Assembly (NCBI GenBank): GCA_963693305.1
Contig: OY855903.1
Location: 27,948,455 to 28,012,454 of the forward strand
Direction of reading: 5' to 3'
DNA length: 64,000 nt
DNA from: Meandrina meandrites
Lineage: Eukaryota > Cnidaria > Anthozoa > Scleractinia > Meandrinidae
The number at the start of each line of letters is the position of its first letter. The first letter of the stretch is position 1. Under the pieces are notes generated by a model. It was not told the DNA's origin and made no database searches. It was given only the letters and a program-made list of their open reading frames with translations. This document shows positions 47,502 to 57,353 of this stretch, one piece after another. The translations under genes and the position numbers were made by a program.

Positions 47502-48585
47502 CAGCTCGTACTTGTCTGCAGGAATTTTTTTCTCCGTTGCACGAATATTTTATTTAGGCACAACCGCTTGCAGGAATTTTTTTAGACACCTTTCTCTTGC
47601 AGGATTTTTTTGGGAAAAGTCACCCCCCCCCCCCCCCCTTCCAGTCATTTCTTATGGTCTGTCCCTTACCAGAGTATCTGGATAACCTCTCACGTGTAGG
47701 CATGATCTGAATGCTCTAATATTTTCTTCAAAGTTCTTTCCTTTTGAAGAGTTAGTTCGAAGCAACCTTTTTTTTTTTTTTTAGATTTAATACGACACAT
47801 TACAATACTACAATAACCTACTTACAATACATATCATTACTGCCATTGCATTACCTGATCTACTTATAATACACCACATTACTTATTTAACCTAATTTTA
47901 ATGAAGCCTTTACTGAGCCCTGGTTGGTGGCAGGAAGAGAAAGGCGTGTACTGAAATGTTTTTGTTGGCTTTTATTAAGTTCACACATCAAGGATAGATG
48001 TATCTCTAAATCTATCGCCTTTGTAAACGCAAGTATCCAAGAAAATGTTTCTTTGTCTGATATTTCAGCCGCGAATAAGGCTGCTGGCAACAGATCATGT
48101 CCGCGGACAAATATCCGTGCATATTTTAAATCAAAGATCTCTTCGAGATTCGACTATTTCGCATGCAGTATGCGTTGGGGAAATGTTAGTATTGAAAGCG
48201 ATTTGTGATGCACTAACCCATTGACTCACAGTCCAGAAGGCTTTTATTAGCGCTCACCCACCACCCCCCCCCCCCCCCCCCAAAAAAAAAAAATTCCTGG
48301 CTCTTTTACGGCTTATAACACAAACGTGCGAGTGGAAAAAAATATACCATATGCGTACTAAATTCAGACAAACAATTCTTTTCTGAAGTAAACGTTTATT
48401 ACAACTAGATACGCTGCAAGACCAATTCATGGTTTGAAATGTTAATTATCAACCTTGATAAATTGATCCCAAACCAAACTTGAAGACGGTGAAAAAAATT
48501 TCTTCACCTCCGTGCGTCATTTTAACAACTCGCAAAAACACGGACTCTTTCTACAAAATATAACACTAGTTCGAAACACTCTGGT

Positions 48586-48909
48586 GAAAGGTAGGCTTTC
48601 ATTCTGTACAACTGTCACTGACATTTATTTAACCACCACCAGCGGTAACTGGGGATAATAATTTGCGAATTATGGTGCCGTGAGATAGCGGACAACTACT
48701 GAATTCCTTCCACAAAATTAACACTCACATTGCTTTTTATGAAAGGTAGGTTTTCATTCTGTATAACTGTCACTGACATTTATTTAACCACCAGTGGTAT
48801 TATCTTGGTACAGAAAAGCGGTAATTGGAGATAAGCCGTGAGATTGCCGTGAGATAGCGGAAAACTACTGAATTCCTTCCACAAAATTAACACTCAGATT
48901 GCTTTTTAT
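48586..48909. repeat. two-copy tandem duplication, unit about 155-170 bp
   Basis: 48586-48740 and 48741-48909 both begin GAAAGGTAGG and share CATTCTGTA, AACTGTCACTGACATTTATT, CCGTGAGATAGCGG and CTACTGAATTCCTTCCACAA. Copy 2 has a small internal insertion. No coding function is seen. Confidence 0.8.
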
Positions 48910-49929
48910 GCTATCCATCACTATAACTAATAACAAAAAAATACTTGTTTGCATTTTCCGAAGTACTGTAGTAAATCTTTGCATGCAAAAGGTCGTAAAC
49001 TGAACACAATTATTAAATAAACAACAATGCGATGGTACAGTAAGTCGGCCGCACGCTGCATATCAGATGTCACCATGCGCTTTTCAAATCAATACGCTTC
49101 AGAAGCCTAAAATTCCAAACGTAAACTGGGCAAATGAAAGAAACTTGAAGGAAGTTTTGTTTTAGATTAATTCTCATTTCAAGATGTAGCTACTAATGTA
49201 TCAAAGCTTCAAAATTCTGCATATTTCTGAAGCCGTGAGATCCTGCATTATTCACGCTAAAGCGTAAGTTTAATTTTAGCCCGACGGCTTTTTGCAGTCA
49301 ATTTTTTCCTAAGTGGCTTTACCGATCCTTCTAAAAATTCCATTTAAGTTCGAAGCAATATTGTACATTACCATTTTCCAGTCTGAAGTCTTGAGAAGCT
49401 GCTGTCGTGATCAAGTCCGTGAATTGTGGTCAAAACAAAAGATTGCGTGACGAGCTAAAAATACTTCTTTCAATGAAGACGACAAACAATAGACTTGTAA
49501 CAATAGAAAATAGCATTGGCCAATATCCTCTGACAATGAAGATTCGCAGCAGCTTTTAAGCATGTAAAACTAAGCAATTCAATCGATGAATAGCACAGAT
49601 CTTTAAAAAATACCTACCTGTAGTTTGCAAAAGGCTAGACAGGCTAAATGACGAGCGACGCGTGAAAATAACATTTCGGGATCGAAAACTGCGGACGCAT
49701 TCCTATCCAGTGACGTTTTTATCGCCCACAGCGAAAAGTATTCCCTTGACAAATTAAAACAGTCCCTTGAGAGTATACAAAAATGTGTGTCAGAGAGTGC
49801 CACCAATGATCCCAATTCTTACCATTTTCCTTGGTAACCAAGCAAAATAGTCGAAAAAATGGTCCTGTAACCAGGTGGTTGACTTATTTTAGTTGTTTTT
49901 GTTATATGACAAATGGTCAAGTCTCTGAC

Positions 49930-51141
49930 CATCCTCGGAAACCCAGGGCTTCAAAGGGGATGGGAAGGGAAGGGAGAGACTGGGAGCGGGGAAAAAAGGA
50001 GAGGGGAGGGGAGGGGAAGGGAAAGGGGAAGCCCTGGGAAGCTTCTCTGTACAGATCATTTCTCGATCGAAGAGTAAACACCATTAGCGAGGTGTGAAAC
50101 GGAGGTTCAATTAGCAAGGTAAGGTTCAATTAGCACCTTCTAAACTGCACAGCAAGATATGTCTACTGACCAGATGATATCCGGTAAATCGTTTTCGGTG
50201 GCTTTTGTCCGCGAGCATAACAGATCAAACTGTCGCCGCTCTTCGATTTCTTGCTTGCGTTCCGACCATTTAGACATTTTCAGTCTGCTTTTCTTTGTTA
50301 AAGTTTTTTGTTTAATACAGTTTAGATTGGTAGGACTGAAGTATTCGAGTAATAACGGAACGACGTACCACGCCGAAGAAATCGGCGCAAGATCTTTGCC
50401 AAATATCAAGCTAAATAGTCTACCGGTAAATTCTGTTGTTCCTGTTGCAAGCTTTCGGTATGCTGCCGTGATCTTGTTATTTCTCAAAGACTGGACTTGT
50501 TTCATCATATTGGACTTTAACGGACATGCGGCAAACACTAAAGGAAATTTTGGGGACGAATCTTTGCCTCTCTAAGAGCTTTACAAACGCCAGGCAAAAT
50601 TTGGTCCGAATCCTGTTGGCAATTCTGCATACGCATCTCTTCCCTCTACAATTTCCCGGACGATCATGCTTTGTTCCTCTTTCATTTGTCTAATGCTTGG
50701 AAACGATTCCAATGAAGTGCAAACTCCTTGCCTGAAGAACTCCATGTGGCGAAAATGCGAACATCGAAAAGTGAAGAAATAAATATAGTGTCCGCGTGAT
50801 GGGCGCGAACTGTCAAATTCTTTTGTTTTGAAGGTGTTGCAACGCGTGGGCCATGACATCCGCTAATGTTTACAATGCTAATTCGTCCGTAATTCGAGAG
50901 TTCGTAACGACTTCCAAATCAGCATGTGATCGCTTTTCATTGGCCTCATTTTAAATTTAATTAAAAATGAGGCCAATAACGGCTCAGAAAAGTAATTGAT
51001 CGAGAAATGATCTGTATAGAGAAGCTTCCCAGGGCTTCCCCTTTCCCCTTTCCCTTCCCCTCCCCTTCCCCTCCTTTTTTCCCGCTCCCAATCTCTCCCT
51101 TCCCTTCCCGTCCCCGTTGAAGCCCTGGGTTTCCGAGGATG
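49930..51141. mobile_element. 1.21 kb MULE-like TIR element with purine-rich arms
   Basis: The ends, about 150 bp each, are inverted copies: CATCCTCGGAAACCCAGGGC, then a GGGAAGGGAAGGGAG-type purine tract, then GGAAGCCCTGGGAAGCTTCT and CAGATCATTTCTCGATC. GTCTCTGAC is repeated exactly outside both ends (49921-49929 and 51142-51150), a 9-bp target duplication typical of Mutator-like elements. The interior has overlapping frames of about 130 codons on both strands (50140-50575) with no recognised transposase domain. It appears young, because the duplication and ends are intact. Confidence 0.8.
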
Positions 51142-51199
51142 GTCTCTGACTGATCGTGCAAAAACTATTCCGTCTTCTGTTGACCAACAATCAAAGGAA

Positions 51200-51700
51200 A
51201 TGAAACATTTGACCGCGGCACTCAGGGCGAATGGCTACCCGAAGCGCTTTTTTATTGATGTTAGTAAACCGAAACGGCCTTCTCAACAAACGCCTGCAAC
51301 TGCACCGGATGACAAAAAAGGTTTCTACATTTTATTTTACCATACGTCAAGTGTCCTACGGAACCGATCAAGCGAATTTTAACCAATTACAATATCAAAG
51401 TTGTTTTAAAACCACACCATACCATCGGCAATTTGTTTCCCAAACCAGAAGACCCAGTCCCGAAAGATCAGACTCGTGGCGAAATTTATTTAATTGTGAC
51501 AAAAGCTACATCGGGGAAACGAAACGAAAATTTTCCACTCAAATCGGAGCATCAAAAAGCGGTTGAAAATAAACACTCACACAAGTCAGCTTTAGCGGAA
51601 CATTGTTTACGTTCTGGCCACACCATCTCCTGGGAATCTTCAAAGGCAAATTGGCACAACAGACGTATTTTAGAAGCATTGTGATGATGGCATGCATTTG
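51200..51700 (+). mobile_element. Penelope-like GIY-YIG fragment, frameshifted
   Basis: Plus-strand frames read KSYIGETKRKFST, the YIG-type core, and HKSALAEHCLRSGHTISW with NRRILEAL, but in different frames, so the reading frame is broken. This is the C-terminal endonuclease region of a Penelope-like retroelement. Upstream KKGFYIL and PKPEDPVPKDQT segments fit the end of the reverse-transcriptase part. Distinct in sequence from the copy at 13922-14583. It lies 0.4 kb upstream of the chondroitin synthase gene. Confidence 0.65.
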
Positions 51701-51859
51701 CCGGACGAGTTCTTAAATTTAGCCTCAAGGGACAGAACACAAGTAGCTCTCATTTGCATAGTATAAGAACGTGCTTTTCACAAATTCTTTGTCACTTTCC
51801 CCTGGGACTTTTACGAAATTTTATTAACATTTTTAAATTTTTAAAGACTAACGTTTTTA

Positions 51860-51975
51860 TTTCCAATAATCCGTGCATATTTTCGCGCCAAATGGAGGCT
51901 ATTGTCTATGCATTACCCACGCGGGCAATATCACCGGTCCAATCTTTCACTATCAGATGAAGGTCTCAAGCACGT
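51860..51975. repeat. interspersed segment shared with 32342
   Basis: ATATTTTCGCGCCAAATGG followed by CTATTGTCTA resembles 32342-32380 (same 19 bases, then CTAATGTCTA). The ending TATCAGATGAAGGTCTCAAG resembles Penelope terminal sequences. It occupies the immediate upstream region of the gene at 52111, so it may overlap its promoter. Confidence 0.4.
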
Positions 51976-52110
51976 GATATCGTTTGTCGTTTGACTCCTC
52001 TGTTGATTTTCACATCATTTGTTCCCCGTGCTTTTGTATTTTAAAGAGAATTTTTCTTCCGCCAAGTGAGCCAGCATTGACTTCTGCGGTAAAGACGGCC
52101 TGCCCTTTAG

Positions 52111-55100
52111 ATGGGGGGACGAATGCTTTGTGAATGTCTATTGCTAGCGGTTGGACTAATTGTTGGTATCCTTAGTGTGTTGTTCCTGAGGCAGAATCAA
52201 TGTCATTTAACTTATAAAAGGAATTTCCGAGCAAGGACAACGACAAACGAAGTTCAGTTTAAAAGTCGTCAACTTATCTTTGTTGGTGTCATCACAGCCG
52301 AGCGATTTCTGGAGACTCGAGCTAAAGCAGTGTTTGATACATGGGGCAGGAACGTTGCCGGAAAACTGACGTTCTTTTCAAGCTCCAGTGAGATTCATAA
52401 AAAGTTAGAACTGCCAGTGGTCAGTTTACCTGACGTAGATGACTCGTATCCACCGCTAAAAAAGTCGTTGATGATGATTAAATACATGCATGATCACTAC
52501 ATCGACGAATACGAATGGTTCATGCGAGCAGACGACGATCTTTACGTCCGAAATGACAAACTAGTAGGTTTACTACGTTCTTTAAACAGCTCCGATGACA
52601 TCTTCCTGGGACACGCGGGAACAGGTGCGAAGAAAGAAAGAGAAAAGCTTCGTCTGTTGCCTGGAGAAAACTATTGTATGGGGGGAACAGGGATGGTACT
52701 GAGCCAAAGTGTTTTGAGAAAGCTTGCTCCACAAGTTGAGCATTGTCTTCAAACAGCACCAAAGTTACACATGCATGAAGATATTGAGCTTGGCCGGTGC
52801 ATACGACGTTTTGTTGGAGTTTCTTGCACTTGGTCGTATGAGGTAAGCAGTGAAACTTCACCTTGCAACCCTACTCAGCTAGTGACAGTTACAATAAAAT
52901 GCGCCACTTTTGTTTGCTGCACTGCGACTTGAAGCAATTAATTTATACGATACTTTGATTGAGCATGTTACAGCGGTCGTCGCGCTACTCTGCAAACGAA
53001 ACGCTTCACTGATTTACAAAGTACTCACATGTTTTTAAAAGCAAACCAAGTATGAACTTTTTTGAAAGAATCGCCATTAAGAATTAACTTGAAAGCATAT
53101 TTCAAAAACCTCTTGAACTTCTTGTTCAATACCGTTAATTACAATCAATCTCAATAATTTCTACTGATACGAAGACTTCAGTGAGCTCTAGTGTCCCTAA
53201 ATCACGTTTAATTTGACTTTGGTAGCTGTGAAAGTTTTCCACGGTGAATGCATGGCCGCTTTCCTGCGGCTGACGCACAGTAGGTCCGCAATACGTACAT
53301 GTCCGGCTTAGAGGAGTTATTTTGTTGAATAATAAGGCGGTCAATTTTCTCTTTAGACGCATAGCTGGCCGATGTTCCCCTGCCAGGTGCTGGGAAGAGG
53401 GTCCACTGGATCACCGTCTTCCTGTCAGCTGTTGTCTTCATCATGAACCAGGCTTTTTTGTCCTGTGTCGTGTGTCAAACACCGCCACTTCCCACTTAAT
53501 TAAACACCCTCAGTATCAACATATTCACTAGACATAGAGGTTGCTGTGTTTCATTCTATGGACTGCCCGAGGATTTGTCTGTGGACAAAGATCTGGCCTT
53601 AACACAATTTCCCCTTTCTGAAACCAGCCTGTCTCTCACCTTTTTAGGCATTGTTCAAGGGCCTGTTTTCCAGTCTGCAAGTACAGAGTCCCAGATATCG
53701 AAGATCTGGCAAAGAAGTCCTGACCAGTAGTTTCTTCATCATCCACTCTTAGCATTTCTTCCCGTTACCTCGTCCTCCAAAGATGTCGTTCCAGCTTTCA
53801 ACTTCTTGATGGTTGCTTTCCCTTTCCTACTCTGAGTATGTCCTGTGGGGAGAGATGAAGGCGCTTAGCATTGAACAAACCCCTCTTAATTAACTTCTGT
53901 TTCTCTATATTCCTCATAGTTGAATATCTTGTCCATTCTTCCTTCTCTTCCGAGCCATTTGCAATAATTTTCTCATAGCCGTCTTTCAAGTCGTGCTTGC
54001 CATATTCGTAATATTCCACAGCATTTTAAATCTGTTCTTGAGGAAAATGTGCAGTACCATTAGCCATCAATTAGGCCAACGAGGCTTCAATTCGAGATTA
54101 GTATGTCTCTCCTCGCGTCCACAGAACTCTTCAACGATATACACAAGCACATTTTTAGATATAACATCTCCCATTCCCCTAATTGGGTATACAATGATAT
54201 CTTATACAAGATCACTCTGTATAAAGACTTAAAATGTAAAACGTTTTTACGATAAGCTAAGCTTAAAAATTACTGGAGGACACAACCGTCACATACACTA
54301 CAATAGTGTGGGCACGAGATGTTGTTATTTTTAGCGAATAGCTTATCCAGTTTATAGTAAGTTGCTTTTGCTATTTACAGCCATATAAAATTACTCTGCC
54401 AAACCTGCCGGGAGGAATTCCTGGTTTAGTTATCCTGTTTTTGATGAAACCTGTTTTTCTTCGTTCTTTCAGATGGAAACTCTTTTCGTTCACGACTACA
54501 CACCGAACGGGGCTGTTTTTTATGGTGACCTGGACACTAAGACCATTAATGATGCCATTACTCTCCACCCTCTTAAAGAACCTGCCTACATGTACCGCTT
54601 GCACTCACACTTTATGAGCGAACGCATTCAAGATCTTCAACATGAAGCAGTAAAGCTCCAACGGGTTTTAAGAACCATGGATCAATTGCTGCAAGCAGAC
54701 GGAAACAGGCTCTCTCTGCAAGAGAAAGCAGGCTTTCACGATGAAAGAGATTTTCATCATCAGTTAGCCATAAACAACATTGAAATATGGGACATGTTTA
54801 CTTCACAATTGTTTTACCCTGACACCAGCTTAAAATCACCCTTGGCTGAGATCAGGGGCGCACTGAATATTGAAGTGAACGATTTACTGAAGAAAACAAC
54901 TGAATTTATAGTTGAAGAGGCTAGGAAGAATCGACCTCTTGGAAAGCTGAAGGCCCAGCAAGTAAATTATGGCTACAGGCGTGTTCACCCTCTATATGGG
55001 ATACAACACATGGTACAAGTCACATTCAAAAGCGCAAAAAGGCACCGCAGTGGTATAATGAAAACTATTTATACTTCACACCAGAGAAGATTCTACACCC

Positions 55101-55930
55101 AACAGCCATTTGGAAACTTAGTATACAGCACTGAGCCCCTTAACGACATGCCCCCTTATGTACACTTTATTGTCCCCTTAGCAGGGCAACTGGAAACGTT
55201 TCGCCGTTTCATGAAGAACTTTGAAGTGGTTTGCCTAAAACAACATCAGAGAGTTAAGCTGGTAGTCGCATATTCTTCCTCTGTGTCTTCTCGTGAACAC
55301 AAGGTTATAATGAAGGAATATCAAGGTAAATACCCAAAAGAGGATCTTATTTGGCTTGATGTTACCGGTAATTTTTCCCGCGGGATAGCCCTTTCTCTCG
55401 CAGCCGATAAGTTTGATCCAGCAGCTTTGCTGTTCTTGTGTGATGTTGACTTTATTTTCAACTCCGAGTTTATTGATCGATGCAGAATTAACACGGCACC
55501 TGGTAAACGAGCTTACTTTCCGATAATGTTTAGTCCATTTGATCCTGAGCTAACATACAACAAATCCAAGCCTGACTCGTACTTCACCGTCAACAAAGAC
55601 GCAGGAATTTGGAGGTCATTCTCGTACGAACCCGCGTGTGTTTATCATCAAGATCTGGATGCTGTTGGAGGGTTTGACACAAGCCTTACGACCTGGGGTT
55701 TGGAAGATGTGGATCTGTTTGAGAAATTTGTAAGGCACACAGAGATTGAGGTATTCCGCGCAGCTGATCCTGGCTTAATACATGTTTATCATCACATAAA
55801 ATGTGATCCAAACCTTCCCGCTCGACAACAGGCTCTATGCCAAGGTTCAAAAGCCTCAAGATTTGCTTCTCAAAAGTCATTAGTCAAAGCTATGCTTTCT
55901 ATTCGGAGCACGGAACAAAGGCATCTTTAA
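52111..55930 (+). CDS. CHSY1: chondroitin sulfate synthase, two exons
   Basis: CDS joins 52111-52842 and 54473-55930 (GT-AG, phase 0), 729 aa; vertebrate CHSY1 is about 800. It is a type II Golgi protein: a short cytosolic tail, then a membrane anchor at about 10-26. The N-terminal half is a GT31-type beta-3-glucuronyltransferase domain with MRADDD (D141-143), a GENYCMGG motif (186-192) and HED (222-224). The C-terminal half is a GT7-like beta-4-GalNAc-transferase with FLCDVD (566-570 region) and WGLEDVD (652-658). Both DxD sites are present, so it is probably the bifunctional polymerase building the GlcA-GalNAc chondroitin chain and not an inactive CHPF-type partner (inference). The 1.6 kb intron holds no recognised gene. 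CHSY1 versus CHSY3 cannot be separated here. Confidence 0.93.
52843..54472 (+). other. single intron of the chondroitin synthase gene
   Basis: GT-AG intron of 1630 bp. A minus-strand frame at 53798-54019 is protein-like in composition but has no recognised domain and no splice context. No transposon ends are recognised. Confidence 0.6.
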
Positions 55931-57353
55931 CACGCCGCACATAAACGGTAAATGGTATTTAAAAGGTACAGCCGGTTATTGTGTCAACGTGTGCTTGACC
56001 GCGTAGCCATCGAGGGGTCATGTTTAGAGATTTACATCAATGGAAACCTGAAAGACCTTTTGTAAGTGCTAGTGCACTGACGGAGGCTGTTCCTCAAGAA
56101 CCTCGCACGCACCAAGGTTTTCATATCAAGCTGAAATGGTCGGGCTAACTTAACTCTCCTTTCAACAAGAAATTTTGGTGTTCAATAACCTACGTCTAGG
56201 TGTTTAAGGTTCATCTTCGAGTGCTCAACTGTACAACACACGTAGCCACATGTACACATTGTGTAGCTTTTGCTGCAATTGCGAAGCTACGCGAGACACT
56301 TTTCCTTGCAACTTTCAACAGACTGCGCGATGACGATTGAAAAATATTGCATGTTTTGTTGAAGAGAGGGCGCCCACGTTCTCGCTAGCGAATGTGTAGA
56401 GGATAGTTATACTTCCCCTGCAACTCGTGACTTGCATTGCAGGTTGCAAAAATGGGCTTTTACGCGTTATTTTTGGCAAACTGGCAATGCAACGTTTGCC
56501 GCGTTACAAATTGCAAGGAAAATTGCCTTGCGTAAGATGACCGCCCGAGTCAGAAAGACAAACGTTTCAAATTTTAAAAATAATCTTGTGGCGCATCACC
56601 AACGAACTTTTATCCACTGATGAAGGGCAAAGCCCGAAACATTTGGGTTATTCTAACTAGACTTTAGCACTATCAGTTTAACGATTTCTCACCTTATCAC
56701 AAAGAACACTGAAGTGTTACGCAGCTTAAGAAGATTTTTATATGCTGCCGGAGCTAAGCGAGTATAAAACGAGCAAAGCGTTTTACGGACATGACTAGTA
56801 AAGGCCCAGTTGGGTTAAACGTTAAAAGGGAAATTTATCAGAAATAAATGTCTAGTTGGATTTGTTGTGATGGAAGACTCCCTTACGAGATTGGCGTCCT
56901 CTTTAGTTTTAACATGTTATTTTTATTATTTTTAAAGAGTAGTTTCATTTATCCGTGAAACAATATCTAACAGTTAGTGCATGACAGTCAAAACCAAAGG
57001 AAAGAAAACAATGGAACCAGCGTCTCATAGTATCTAAAAGTGTAATAACTATTTCATGGGTTTAGTAAAATCACTCCAGCCATTTTCGTTCCTTGTACGT
57101 ATTTTTACGCGGGACATTGTGCTGTAATGTTTCAATACATTTCGGTGAGCTGACTAACTGCAATGATAGACTAATTTACGACCCTTAGTGAGCATGATAT
57201 CAACGGAAACCCATCTACAGGAAATCGCTCTGTTTATCTCGTGAGTAGTTTGGCAGTTTGAAATAAAAATAAGGATTAACAACACAGAATGGTGAATAAC
57301 GGGCTTTTACTGTACATTCATGAGAAAATAAGATCAATGTAAATAGTTTGTTA
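55931..57353. other. convergent intergenic region
   Basis: 3' sides of the chondroitin synthase (+) and ZC3H18 (-) genes face each other here. AATAAA on the plus strand occurs near 56843 and 57262. A TTGCAA-rich repeat at 56430-56545 is shared with 62402-62530 (TGGCAATGCAACGTTTG, TTGCAAGGAAAATTG). 56615-56645 (CTGATGAAGGGCAAAGCCCG) resembles a Penelope terminal motif. Confidence 0.5.

Larger units (their letters stand above)
44780..49929. other. gene-poor intergenic stretch
   Basis: No gene is supported in this 5 kb apart from the repeats listed separately. Long C-runs occur at 45668-45690, 47624-47638 and 48265-48281. The 67-115 codon frames here (46469-46816, 47887-48208) lack recognisable domains and consistent splice sites. 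Confidence 0.5.

Noticed and set aside
47887..48208. Overlapping frames on both strands
   Set aside because: The minus frame reads plausibly but has an early stop, no splice context and no known domain; it may be repeat-derived.
49603..49815. Minus-strand frame ending at a good GTAGGT donor
   Set aside because: It lacks an ATG, has no clear acceptor upstream and no partner exon that I can place downstream, so it is not supported as a gene.
53798..54019. 73-codon minus frame in the chondroitin synthase intron
   Set aside because: Protein-like composition only; no domain, no promoter or splice evidence.
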